A stretch of DNA of 64,000 bases from NCBI GenBank assembly GCA_037176905.1, contig JBBBWG010023223.1:1-64000 (forward strand), in the 5' to 3' direction. The DNA comes from Azolla pinnata. Taxonomy: Eukaryota > Streptophyta > Polypodiopsida > Salviniales > Salviniaceae. Shown here one piece after another: positions 22,786 through 34,839 of this stretch. Position 1 is the first letter of the stretch, and each line of letters opens with the position of its first letter. The notes beneath the pieces were generated by a model. The model saw only the letters and a list, made by a program, of their open reading frames with translations. It had not been told where the DNA came from and made no database searches. The position numbers and the translations under genes were made by a program.

Positions 22786-24189
22786 TTGGACTTTTGCTCA
22801 TGTGCTTATTTTGATTTCACGTGGGGCATCGCGAAGTTTCTGAAGTGCTCACTAGATTTCATTCATAGAATAAAGGGCCATGGTGAGTTGTGATCATAGA
22901 TCCCATGGACCTCATTGTGGGTGATAAAAATATCTGATCTAAACCAGACATCTGATCTAAAAATGTTTATACCAGATCATTTCCTCCCACCGCAGATTAT
23001 GTTGTTGATGCTGCTGCAAGCCAGGGAGAAACATATCAATTGCAAGAAGTGAACAAGCCTTCTTTATCTGGAATTCCACTGCTTGTGCTTGGAAAACAAA
23101 AGTGATAAGCAGCCTGAAGCATTATGGAAACAAGCCCCTCATTGATGAAAAATGTTGAGTATATTTACTGGCTATGCCCAATTTGTGATTCCTTCATGGC
23201 TATTTGGTTCTTCTCTAAGATCTGCAGGAATCTCGCTGTGCTTCTCGGGTCGCGGAGTTTTCTTGCTACACACGATTTCGTGTAAAATTTTCCGGTCATA
23301 ATCCACTCAAAATTTGTAAATTGTAGTGTTATGAGTCCGCATTTAGCCTTCAGAGATGTGGAGGCAAGGCTCAACTCCGTATTGGAGCTCCATTATGAAG
23401 ATAAAACTCCTCTTCCTGTAATGCATCTTACTTTTTATGAATATCGAAATCAATACAAGGATTCCTATGATAATTCTCTACCTCTAGACCTCCTTATTAA
23501 AAAACTTTATTAATTATTGTGTTAGCGAATGTCGTGCAGATTGGGTAGCCAAAATCATCTATGTGAGATCCTACTATCGTCCTTTCTTCGAAACATGGTA
23601 TCGGTCTCTTGTCTAATTGACACAAATTAGGTCCCGATGTCTAGGCTCCCATACAACGGAAAAGGCATTCATGGATTCCTTTACCAGATTAGATGGCTCG
23701 TCCGATGGTGTATTGTCTGTCTGGTGAATGATGTGTTAGGACAAGGAAACAATATCATGTAGAGACGATCGTTTGCAGAGATAGTGGGGGAGATTGAGAT
23801 ACCAAGATTGTAAGATCGAAGCACATATTAGAGAAGCTTATCATCATGCGCTAATAGATGAAACACTGGTTCTCTTCACACGCGGAATCGTGTAGAATAA
23901 AAGATGCAGATACCGAAGGTAAAAAAGTAAGTAGAAGCAAAGTGACTCTGTAGTAGAGTATGTATAATTTGCACGGTTTTATGGTCGATAACTGACCAAT
24001 CCCAGATATCATGCGACGAATATGCACAATATCTTGTGATGCTGGTTTTGTACGTGACAGAGTAAATTACTCCAGAATGCAGGCCTCGATCCAAATGTGC
24101 GTATGTATCCATCCAGATGAATTCATTTCGAACGCCGGAGAGAATCGAGATGCGGGAAATCGATGAATGTAGCCAAGGAAGCTTTCGGC
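22786..24189. other. Intergenic, no gene seen
   Basis: 3' flank of the PPR gene and spacer. Only ORFs shorter than 80 codons, none with a recognisable domain. A small repeated phrase (ATCTGATCTAAA) occurs twice near 22930-22960. Confidence 0.45.
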
Positions 24190-24665
24190 AAAGCGCACGC
24201 TGCCGACAGAGTAAATCTCCAGAAATCGGGGACCAATCCGTTAATTCAACAAACCCATCTTTTATACAGAAGAAGCAGAATGAAGGCCTAATCTTGTGAA
24301 AATTATGCGCTCGGCGTGCCTAATCATCTCAGGGAATCGAGAACAATCCGTTAATTTAAAAACACTGAGCTTCTTCAGGAAATGAACTAAATCTAAGTAA
24401 AAATTAATGGAGCAATTAGTGACCTAATCTTGTCATTAACCTCATGATGCATCTTAGATAATTAGCAAAACGCAGTGGCCTAATCTTGTGAAAATTATGC
24501 GCTTGGCTTGCCTAATCATCTCGAGAAATCGGGGAACAATCCGTTAATTTTAAACACATCGATCTTCTTCAAGCAATGGCCTAAATCTAAGAAAGGATTA
24601 GGGGAGCAATTAGTGGCCTAATCTTGTCATTAACCTCATGATTTATCTTAGATAATTAATTAACC
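24190..24665. repeat. 192-bp tandem duplication, AT-rich
   Basis: Two diverged copies start with CCTAATCTTGTGAAAATTAT at 24287 and 24479, 192 bp apart. A shortened third copy precedes them (shared phrase AATCCGTTAATT at 24235, 24345 and 24538). The units end in ATCTTAGATAATTA. They lie directly upstream of the likely leader exon of the SFGH gene. Confidence 0.75.
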
Positions 24666-24689
24666 TCATTATCATCGTCTTCGTCTTTT

Positions 24690-24796
24690 GGATGATGTTC
24701 CTTCATTCGATCGACAGGCAGCAGCTTCTGTGGTTTCTGATTTGCACAGGCTTCGGAGCGCCATCGAGACGAAGCGAGAGACGTTGCTGGCTCCAG
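24690..24796 (+). other. Possible 5' leader exon of SFGH
   Basis: A GC-richer stretch ends in a good donor (CTCCAG|GTACGC at 24797). A matching acceptor (TTGTTTTGCAG) lies at about 25411-25421 just before the SFGH coding exon. The stretch is open in two frames, neither of which continues across the junction into a long frame, so it is best read as untranslated leader. Confidence 0.4.
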
Positions 24797-25523
24797 GTAC
24801 GCAGTTTCTTCTTCCCGCCCCCCATGATCTAAGCCTGCATCAGACGCTTCCTCATCTCTTCTCATTCATGTTCCGGGACTGCCCCCATCCGCAGCTGGTT
24901 CGGAACTTGCGAAGAGTGCCAAACCGGAAGATTGCTTCCAAATCTCCAGAAATCATGAAAGATTTGATCTTTGACAGTGTATGACACCGTCGATTGATGG
25001 GATGCGGTAATCCCAGGCTTTGGCAGGAACTTCTTTTTGAGGATGATGTGCGCCTCTGCAGACATTACTGCCTTCATTGTGTGGCTGCCACTCACATCCA
25101 GGAACTACCGCATGCGCTTAGGTTTTGTCGATTAGGTGCCCGAGATTCTCTCTCGCATCTCTAAAGAACAGAATCCTGCTCTTGCGCCCTGAAAATCCTC
25201 CTGAAAAGTTTATTTCTAGATACGATACTTCGTTTGTGGATTTCGTTTGAATCTCCCCGGGTAATCGGGAAATAGCAGTCAGGCTTATCTAACTGGAAGT
25301 GTTTATGTCTGCATCCTGATTCTTTGTTGAAGTCGTAGGTGTGAATTATCATGACTTCGCAATGTATGTCACCATACACCCTTCTCAACAATGTTCTAAG
25401 CTAACACACATTGTTTTGCAGCATTGAATGTCAGGGTGGTTAGCAGCTGTCTGCTCCCAAAGGCGTCTCCCCAACTTTCTCAGGCAAGTTTCTGCGATCT
25501 ATCCTGTTACGAGATATAACACA

Positions 25524-28500
25524 ATGGCAGATGAATCGAAGAAGGTCACAGAGATAAGCAGCTCGAAGATGTTCGATGGGTTCAACAAGAGGTTTAAGCA
25601 TCGGAGCTCTGCCTGTGGCTCTGACATGAATCTTAGTATATACTTTCCACCTGCTGCAGCCAGCAAGAAAGTGCCGGTATGTCTTAGTGTAGAAATGGCT
25701 ATCTTCAGTATGCATCTGAATGTATATTTTGCATTGGCCAATTAGGCGTTCATTCGTAGAAACACATTTGTTTTTAGGGTTTAGGGTTTAGGGTTTAGGG
25801 TTTAGGGTTTAGGGTTTGAGCGTCGCTTTGAGCCACTCGAGTTATGTACTCCGCCTCCTACTCCTCGGAAACAATTTTGAATTTAATGTTTCTGCATTAA
25901 AACTTCAGACCTACATTTTATATAAACTTGTGATGTTCTGCATTGGTCCTGAAGAAAAAACATATGTATAAGCTTTATAGTTTGTATTGGTTTTGGACAG
26001 ACATCCAGAAATCAAATAAGCATGTAAAATCAGGTTGTTTTGGGCTTATATATATGCACACATCCATTTCATTTAGTTTTCTGTAGTTCCTCTAGACTAT
26101 GCAATATCTATATCAGGGCATTGGCTTAGCTATAGAAAGAGGGAAATGCGAATTAATAAATGTGATTCTAAATCAAACTAGGAAATGGGTAGTCATCATT
26201 ATAATTTTCTGTATTTTTGGCAGGTACTATATTGGTTGTCTGGTCTGACATGCACAGATGAAAACTTCATTATAAAGTCAGGAGCGCAGCAATTTGCAGC
26301 TAAGGAGGGCATTGCTCTCATCTGTACTGACACATCTCCAAGTAATTTTCCAAAATGGAGGTCCTTTGTAATCTAATAGATGTGTCATCCTGTTGATTTA
26401 GTCAAAACTCTTGTGGCGATTGATGTTGGCCATAAATAAGATATATTGTTTTGATGCCCCCAACATTCTGAAGCAGTGAATTCATGAGTGATGCATACAC
26501 ATGTACAAAGTTGTAAGCTGCTTTGACTAGCTGCCGTTGTGTGCTTATATGTGCAGGAGGATTAAATGTGGAAGGGGAGTCTGACAGTTGGGACTTTGGT
26601 GTCGGTAGGATGTCTACATTTTTAATCCGTTTTTGCTTTGCTATGTACATCCAATCTATAATATCCTTGTGGTTGAACCCCCAGATTTGCATGTCTGATT
26701 TTACTGAATTGAAGGAAGACTATATTTTGTATTGTGTCATTCTCACAGTACTTTGGTTGTTGCCTGATCTTTAATTCTAATGATCATCAGCTACTGGTTA
26801 CTACTAGGTTGTGTGTAATGTCATTGAATCGTACTATAACTATATGCACTCAGGATTGATGCTGAGGCTGGGATATAGTCTGTAGAAAGCAGAGTTCATC
26901 TTTTACTTCCATAAAACTATTATCTCTAATACATCATCAAATCTATTAACTTGAAATGGTGGTCCTTTTATGGGATGCATTCAGATAAACTCGATGCATA
27001 TTTTATGCATAAATTGCTCATTCATTCATATTCCTGAAAAATGCAAGCCAGTCATATGATGTTATTGTATCCCTTGTGAAATTTCCTAGCTTAATTTTTT
27101 GAGGCTCGCTGAGTTTCTTTCTATCAATGTTTAGGTGCTGGTTTCTATTTAAATGCCACACAACCGAAATGGAAAAACTGGCAGATGTATAGCTATGTAA
27201 CAGAAGAAGTGCCGGAGCTTTTGAAAGAGAACTTTCCACAACTTGATACTGCTCGTGCTTCAATTTTTGGACATTCCATGGGTGGACATGGTGCACTCAC
27301 CATCTTTTTGAAAAACTCCGATAAGTACAAGGTGGTGTAGACACAATCACTTTCTATGCATATTTGTTGTTGTGACAGACACATGCGTAATATCTATATA
27401 TCCTGTTTCAGTCTGTTTCAGCTTTTGCTCCGATTTGTAATCCAATAGCTTGCCCTTGGGGACAGAAGGCTCTTCCAGGATACTTGGGCTCTGATCAATT
27501 TGCTTGGAAGGTTTGCTCTACATTCTTCCTTCTCTTCATATCAGGGTTATAAATATAGTTTCATACATCACCAGCATGGCCTGGTTCCTCTTTAGATCCG
27601 TCTGATGTTTTAAACAAGAAAGGTATTAGAACTTGTGAAGCTCGCATCAGTTTTGGCAAATCATACAGGACACTGAGACTGCCAAAAAAATGTCAGTTAA
27701 TACTGGCCAATTATGAGTAGTTCAGGACCTTCGATTGCTGATGAAACTTGCAGGATAATTTACTACCCAATATAATCTACTAACACTGTGATTCATCGAT
27801 TACAATAATCACTTGCCCTCTTTGCAATCTGTGTCTTTACTCAAGTCAGATTCTATAGGAACGAGATATGACGGCCATAGCTATTAGAAGCAGATAATTA
27901 AACCGGCCATAGCTAGTTCAATATTGAATGTGGACAAAGATGTTATAGTGCTTAAGATTGTGGAAAGTAGTTATCGGATATGATGAGATCCACATTTTCT
28001 ACATGTAATGTCTGAGCAATGCCTGTGTGCACTCTCCTTTACATTCGACAATGAATTCAACATGAAATTATACCATATGTTGCATTAAAAGGCATTATGT
28101 TTAGAAGCTTATTTTTGAAATTTGGACAGCATCCTCATAACATATATGTCTATTGCATCAGGAATATGATGCTACTGAACTTGTGAAGAATCACAAAGGG
28201 CTGAACAGAACAAGCATATTAATCGACCAGGTATGTCTCATGACAAGTTTTCCTCCATGTTGGTTCTCTCTGTTCAGTCTTTCTTTAGCTATTTATTTCT
28301 GATAGCTGGTGAGACGAGAAAAGTTTGAGTTGTATGCATCGAATTCTTCAATGTGTCCCTATTTTTAATAGGGACACATTGTTATATGCAACTTTTCTGG
28401 TGGCACAACATTTTCTTATGCTTGGAACTACTGTCTTGAGCAGGGTGATGCGGACAAGTTCTGGCATGATAAACAATTGTTGCCAGAGAATTTTCAGGAA

Positions 28501-28626
28501 GCTTGTAAGCTTGCCGGTGTGCCATTGACCCTACGGTTGCAACCAGGATACGATCATTCCTTTTTCTTTATTGCTTCCTTTATCGAGGAGCACATAAAAT
28601 ATCATGCGGAAGTGTTGGTTTCTTGA
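25524..28626 (+). CDS. SFGH: S-formylglutathione hydrolase
   Basis: Seven exons (25524-25676, 26224-26341, 26557-26604, 27135-27331, 27412-27510, 28162-28230, 28444-28626) give 288 residues, normal for the family. It hydrolyses S-formylglutathione to glutathione and formate, the last step of glutathione-dependent formaldehyde detoxification, acting in the cytosol. The esterase-D fold motifs are present: [21 protein letters not shown], the nucleophile elbow GHSMGG (Ser about 154), LIDQGDADKF (Asp about 232) and PGYDHSFFF (His about 266). Met 25524 gives the usual cytosolic N-terminus ([11 protein letters not shown]). An upstream in-frame Met at 25428 would add 32 Arg-containing residues without acids. 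Intron 1 contains TTTAGGG repeats. Confidence 0.96.
25773..25814 (+). repeat. Six perfect TTTAGGG repeats in SFGH intron 1
   Basis: Exactly six tandem TTTAGGG heptamers lie in the first intron of SFGH, a plant-type interstitial telomeric repeat. Perfect identity suggests recent insertion, probably at a double-strand break, rather than an old telomere fusion. Confidence 0.95.
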
Positions 28627-29917
28627 ACACATGGCATAGGTTCTCGTTTCAAACATTATAAATTTTCGATGCATAAATTACTAAGTGGGACACTGATTGA
28701 ACTCTTAAGATTGTCTCCGTTTCAATCAATTTTGATGTTCAACATGTCCTTGGTAGTTTATTAGCTGCAGGTGCAAAATGGCTTGCTTGTATTCTAAGGA
28801 GATGCATTATATGGTGCATTGTAAAAGCAGAACCATGTGTGGTCCTGTGAACTAGCGGTGGAGGCATACAAGCTTGGAAAAAGGAAGGGAAAGATGGGGG
28901 CCTAATGGTCATCGCTGATGTGGATGATGATGGATTTTAAGAGTTTTTAAACCAGCAATTACAAGTTGATGCGGATGGCAATGGATTCAAAGCGTCTGTA
29001 AACTAGCAATTACAAATGTATTGCTGGATTTGAACCTTGCATTTTGATGATTTGGCCAACTATCGTTGGATACCATGTAAGATTTTGCAATATCCTCTAC
29101 ATGGGAAGTTGGTTTCTTACATGAGACTTTGGAATAGTGCCAATACTGCCGCATTCCACTGATGCTAATCGCATTGCCATTTCAGTATAAACAAAATTTT
29201 TCCTAGGAACCCCCTGGATCACTGTATATAGATAGTAGTTATCTTCAAAAGCCTGCAGTCAAGGAATCATGTTTCCATAAGCATCAACACTCCTGCAGGA
29301 TGGTTTCTTTTGGGCTGCTCAGTTTCAAATGAATGCACCTATGCTTAGCCTTTATGTTGTACGTGTCAGAAGAGTGTGCTTCTGTCTGAGCTGGAAAAGA
29401 AAGGGTATCAAACTTTTGAAAACCAGAGGAAAGAAAAGGATGCCGAATTGGCAAATGAAGCTTTGCTTGACTGCCAAATTCGAACCTGCAACTTCTTTCC
29501 CACTTTTTGAAAAACTTTCAAAAGGACAGATTCCTTGAGATGCTGGACACAAGGGAGTTAAGCTACCTGTTTCTTTTCTATCCTGAGTTGGGCTGCTGGT
29601 ATGGATCAAATCAATGGCATCTTGCAGCAACACAGAAAAAGGGGCTTTTCTCTTTTGCAAATAACATGGGTTACTGTGCTGTGTTTCAAATACGCTGTCG
29701 ACCGACAAGCAGTAAGTACAGGGTCCCTGAATGGTAAAAGGAAAAAGAAAGGAAAAGGAAAAGGAAAAGGAGGTAAATCTGCAGATGGATGGAATCTGGT
29801 TTCTTTCTTTGCACCCATATAAATATGTATGCATGCAGAGTAGTAGTGATATGCGGCTGGCTGCTCAGCTTCCTCTCAATTGTGCACATCCAGCAACCTG
29901 CAACAGTTATATTGAAC
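28627..29917. other. Intergenic spacer
   Basis: 3' flank of SFGH and leader of the acidic-protein gene. A diverged duplication of about 55 bp (ending CAGCAATTACAA or TAGCAATTACAA) lies at 28926-29012. A GGAAAA-type purine run lies at about 29737-29772. Small overlapping ORFs at 29330-29960 lack domains. Confidence 0.45.
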
Positions 29918-31084
29918 ATGGCCGACCCTTCTGTGATCCTTGAACAGGTATTTGGCCTCACTTGTATAATTCATGCCATCGATTTCATGAATTTCCCACT
30001 CACTGCGGAATGTGTATATATTTGATTTGTGAGACCTGAAGTCTGTGTTTCAGTTTTGTCAGGCAACAATCGTCTGAATTGTTGACACTAGTATGTCCTA
30101 ATTCTTTGTTCTGGTGGTGAACCTTTGGGATTTCTGGACTCTGAATAGTGCTTCAGGAAACAAGCTATATACAAACAAACACACAGATAGTACAAGATAA
30201 ATGATGTATTGCTTTGATGCGGGCTCCTTATACAAGTTAGTCTTAAGTAGTCACAAATCCTAAAACCCCTCTTAACCCTTAACTGAGATCAACAATAACT
30301 ACCTTTCCAGTGACATTTTAGCTACCTTGTTACACACTTCAGAGTTGCGAAATATCCCCTTTAATTCAGTTCTTTAAACTGCATAAGTCCTGATTTCAGC
30401 TTAAGGTTGTGTATATGTATATGACATTGTGACGAAGCCATGACCCATGAATTATATTAAGTTCTCTCTTAAGCTTTTCTATCTATCTTCCACAAGTTAG
30501 TATTCTGAAATCTGTAGATGTTAAAGAGTTGTATATATACCACACTGATGGAGTGACTAATGGCATTTTCATGGCCGCCATGTTTGGAATTATGGCAGCA
30601 ATCTGCAACGGAACAGGAGGAGACATTTGTGAGAATAGCTGAGAAGGCATTGGAGGACCTGCATATTACCAGTGATACTAGTGCTGATAGCGAGGATCAG
30701 TACCCAGCAGATCAGAAATCACACGACGATGGATCGGTGGAAGACGGGGCCGATGTCGCAGCTAGCGTTGCAGCTGCAGAGGTTGATGATGAGGTGCCGA
30801 TACCACCATCAAACGACCTGCATATTCCAGCAGACAAAGATGAGGGTGCAGCAGAAGCAAAAGAAGAAGTGGCGCCGCCGGAGGGCGATCTGCATATCAG
30901 TGATAATATTGATCAGGAAAAGAAAGAAGAGAATTTAGAAGGGAGTGGTACAACTCTTCCATCAGCAGCCATAGCTGAGGCTGAGCTGATCCAAGAATCT
31001 AAAGAATCTAAAGAAGAAGAAGAAGAATCTAAAGAAGAATCTAAAGAAGGATCAGCTGGAGCAAGAGATGGGGATCAGCAGTGA
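29918..31084 (+). CDS. Small acidic disordered protein with three DLHI motifs
   Basis: Two exons, 29918-29947 and 30599-31084, give 171 residues starting MADPSVILEQ. The junction (CAG|GTATTT to ATGGCAG|CAATCT) is in frame and continues the helical QSATEQEETFVRIAEKALEDL. After that helix the protein is Asp-, Glu-, Ala- and Ser-rich and probably disordered, ending in a Ser/Lys/Glu repeat tail. The tetrapeptide DLHI recurs at about residues 30, 83 and 107. No enzyme or nucleic-acid domain is visible, and no signal or membrane segment. I do not recognise the family. The one-exon alternative from 30560 would read through the acceptor region and is less likely. Confidence 0.7.
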
Positions 31085-31985
31085 ACCGATCATCACAACA
31101 CACCATCACCATCACCGGCATTTGAGATCACTGATCTGATCCCAAAATCACTGCATGTTTGTTCTCTGAGCCCACCCTTTGTATGATCAAAACTCACAGT
31201 AAAACTGATCTCTGAGCCCAAATGAGTGCCTGTTTTCCTGCCTTTCCCTTTGCTTGTTTTTGTTTTTGTTGAATCAATGTTCAATGTCGCTGCATGATCT
31301 AATTCTCCTACCTTTACTTAGACATCGACAATGATCATGACTGATCTCGGATCCCAGAAATCCACCCACTGCAGGTGTTTGATCCGCCTTTGTGTGAATC
31401 ATGTTGCATATTAATGTTTTAGATGATCATATGGAGATATGAAATCAGGCTCTTAAAAAATCGCCCGACACTTCTCAGAAAGGAAATCCTCCGATTGAAG
31501 AAGAAGATGAAGGAATTTGAAGGAGATGGAGATGGTGATTCTCTTGAGAAACCACACTAACCCTGATCTTGGTAAATTGCCAACAAATGGAGACAAGATC
31601 GATCCACACAGAACAAAGAGGAGTAGGATTGTAGATCCATACAAAACCATAGAATGAACCAAACATGCTGGTGTTTGGGATTCCATTCAATACAAAATCT
31701 GCGTTAAAGAAAGGAAAAAGAAAACCCTTACAGTTAGTTTGATTCGAATCGAATGCGTAAAAAAAAAAAGCTCACGAAACGAATCGATTGAAAGATCAAC
31801 AACGAGCTACTACTGAGTAAACAACGTGAATCGGCATCCGTTTGTCGTTCCTTTTTCGGGCGAACAGAATGCCAGCAAAGCAAGAATTCCACGCGGAAGC
31901 GGAATCAAAAAACGGGACATCACTGTCTTCTGTACTGTGTTCTCGTCGCAAACGAAGTATTTGTGCGAAGCGTACCTCGTATTTG
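31085..31985. other. 3' flank and spacer
   Basis: Presumed 3' UTR of the acidic-protein gene and spacer. No ORF above 80 codons with sense. Confidence 0.45.
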
Positions 31986-32530
31986 TGCGAAGTACCTCAG
32001 GCTTGAAAGCATGCATGCATGTGCGTGTATGTGCGCATGTAAGTACGTATGTATGCATGCATGCATGCATGTGTGCGTGCGTATGTATGTATGTATGCAT
32101 GTGTGCGTGCGTATGTATGTATGTACGTATGTATGTGTATGTGTGTGCGTGCGTATGTATGTATGTATGTATGTATGCATGTGTGCGTGCGTATGTATGT
32201 ATGTATGTACGTATGTATGTGTGTGTGTGTGCGTGCATCTACGTATGTATACGGTGGTATGTATGTATGTATGTATGCATGTGTGCGTGCGTATGTATGT
32301 ATGTATGTATGTGTGCGTGTGTGTGCATCTACGTATGTATACGGTGGTGCGTATGTTCCTCGTATACGTACGTATATATCCTCCATCCATCTGTGTACCT
32401 GTCGTCGTATACGTATGTATGTATGTATGTATGCGTGTGTGTGCGTGTGTGTGCATCTACGTATGTATACGGTGGTGCGTATGCTCTTCGTATACGTACG
32501 TATATATCCTCCATCCATCTGTGTACCTAC
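31986..32530. repeat. ATGT/GCAT array with 128-bp higher-order unit
   Basis: ATGT and GTGC tetranucleotides fill this stretch. Superimposed is a longer unit containing GCATCTACGTATGTATACGG at 32235, 32325 and 32453. The last two copies, 128 bp apart, also share a tail through CCTCCATCCATCTGTGTACC. The array ends about 110 bp before the PDF-PPR start codon, so it lies in that promoter or leader. The long ORFs in all frames are repeat artefacts. Confidence 0.85.
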
Positions 32531-32550
32531 CTGTCTTCCATTCTGCTTCC

Positions 32551-32577
32551 ATGGCAGCAGGCAGATCGAAACCCTAA
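32551..32577 (+). promoter_or_regulatory. Short uORF ending in a telo-box
   Basis: An ATG at 32551 starts an eight-codon frame (MAAGRSKP) that stops at 32575-32577. The stop lies inside AAACCCTAA (32569-32577), the plant telo-box seen in promoters and leaders of translation and ribosome-related genes. It sits 64 nt before the PDF-PPR start. Whether it is transcribed cannot be told from sequence. Confidence 0.4.
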
Positions 32578-32640
32578 GCTTCCCCCCACGGCATCTGCGT
32601 CGCAGAAGAGGTAGATCAGACTCTTACCCATCTCCTGGCC

Positions 32641-34839
32641 ATGGACACAGACTCGTTGTGGAAGGAGTTCTTCAGGGATCCTTCCCAATTCTGGCACAAC
32701 CCCGAGCACAAGGTACTCCCCATGCCTTCCTCCTCTCTGCTTCTGATTCGAGCTGAAACCGACCGAAGCCTTCTCTGATTTTCGCCTCCGCAGAGAAGCC
32801 CTGATTTTGTCCATAAGCAAACCAGAGAGCTTCTTTGGAAGAACGGCCTGCGTAATCCGCCCTGGGTCACGGCCGAGCTCGCATCGACACGGAAATCCCC
32901 CGTCGTAGATGAGCTCCCAAACCTTTACTTTCAAGATAGGGGTTCTCTTCTGAAGATCATAAAGGCATGCGGGAAAGAGAAGGACTTGCAGAAGGCGATT
33001 AAGGTCCATGAGGATATGGTTAGCCAAGACTTGATCAGACGAGATACATACGTGGGTACTGCCCTTCTCACTGCATATGCCAAATGCGGTGCTTTGAAAG
33101 AAGCTCAAGAAGTGTTCGAAAATCTCGGCGTGCATGATGTTGTGGCCTGGAATGCCCTTATAACAGGATATATTCAGAAAGGCCATGGCCAAGCAGCCCT
33201 TAAATGCTTCCACCAGATGCAGCACCAGGGCGTATCCTCAAACGTGATAACTTATATCAGCGTTCTGAAAGCTTGTGGCATTGTACAATCTCTCGCTACC
33301 GGAAAAGCCATACATGCGAAAGTTAGAAAGCTAGGGTTATTGGAGAAAGACGTCGTGCTCAGCAATGCTTTGGTGGATATGTATGCGAAATGTAGTGCTC
33401 TCCAGATAGCACAGGAAGTATTTGAACAGATTCCAGAGCGGGATGTGGTGTCCTGGAATGCTTTGATAGCTGGGTATACCCAGCATGGGCTTGCTGATGA
33501 AGCGCTGGAATGTTTTGTGAGAATGAAGCGTGAGGATATTTGTGTTCCAGATGAAGTGACCTATACTTGTGTTTTGAAAGCATGTTGTATTGTACGATGT
33601 CTTGAAGTTGGGCGAGAAATAGATATCGAGATCAGAAAACGTGGTCTGTTGCGACGAGACATCCTGCTCGCCACAACGTTGATGGGCATGTATGCTAAGT
33701 GTGGTGCCCTCCAGAAAGCTCGAGAGGTATTCGATGAGCTGCCATGGCGGGATAATGTGGCTTGGAATACATTGATAGCTGGGTACATGGAACACAAACT
33801 CGGGGAGGAAGCTCTCAAATGCTTCCTTCTCATGCAGGACGAGGGAGTCCGTCCTGATGGAGTGACTTATCTTTGCATTCTGAAAGCTTGTGGCATCGTC
33901 GGATCGATACAGGTCGGGGATGAAATATATTCTGAGCTGAGAAAAAGTGAAACGATGAGAAATAACACGGTGCTTGGAAACGCAGTCGTAGACATGTATG
34001 CAAAGTGTGGTGCCCTTGAGAAGGCACTAGAAGTATTCGAACAACTTCTATTCCGTGATGGTATGGCATGGACTTCGATGATTGAAGGATACACCCAACA
34101 CAGGCATACGGAAAAGGCCTTGGAATACTTCAAGAAAATGCAGGATGAAGGAATTGCACCAAATCCAGTAACTTTTCTCTGCGTCTTGAAAGCATGTAGC
34201 ATCACAGGGTGTCTTCAGATTGGGGAAGAAATAGATATGGAACTAAGGAAACAAGGATTATTACATCGGGACATCATGCTTGGCGATGCTTTGGTGGACA
34301 TGTATGCCAAATGTGGTGCTCTTAAGAAGGCACAAGAAGTATTTGACCTTCTTACGTTGCATGATGTCGTGTGCTGGACCGGACTCATGTCCGGATTTGC
34401 TCAGTCAGGTCAAGCAAACAAGGTTTTCAACCTTTTTAGAAAGATGAGAGCTGAAGGTGTGATGCCAGATGTGGTTACATTTCTCGTATTGTTGACAGCT
34501 TGTAGCCATGCTGGTTTGCTAGAGGAAGGAGAAAAGCTCTTCGATGACATGTGGGACGTTTATCATCTCGCTCCGACGCTAGAGCATCATGCTAGTATGG
34601 TCGATCTATTTGGTCGTGCTGGGCACTTTGAAAAGGCCAGGCTTTTGCTCGTGAAGGTGCAACCTTCAGACCGTCTTCCACTCTTGGTGGGTATCCTAAA
34701 TGCCTGTCAGAAATGGATGGATATGCACGTTGCACGGTGGGCCTTTGAACGATCAATAGAGCTGGATGAAACATGTATGGCAGCTTATATCTCCATGGCC
34801 AATATCTATGCAGCTGCTGGCATGCAGACAGGCTCATGA
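32641..34839 (+). CDS. PPR protein with N-terminal OSB-type PDF motif
   Basis: Two exons, 32641-32712 and 32794-34839, give 705 residues. Residues about 6-49 hold LWKEFFRDPSQFW, then SPDFVHKQT and LLWKNG...PPWV. This matches the PDF motif of plant organellar single-stranded DNA-binding (OSB) proteins, and the 81-bp intron splits it between Lys24 and Arg25. From about residue 80 come about 16 PLS-class PPR motifs, such as NALVDMYAKCSALQIAQEVF, VVSWNALIAGYTQHG and VTYTCVLKACCIV. The C-terminus has E-like repeats (HHASMVDLFGRAGHFEKA) but no DYW. Likely an organellar RNA-binding protein. Without exon 1 the frame would begin at 32986 and lose the PDF motif. Confidence 0.9.

Noticed and set aside
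30560-30598. A Met at 30560 as start of the acidic protein
   Set aside because: The sequence between it and 30598 looks like intron ending in GGCAG, and a ten-codon exon at 29918 joins in frame.
31810-32756. Overlapping ORFs of up to 262 codons on both strands
   Set aside because: Tetranucleotide repeats without stops in any frame produce them.
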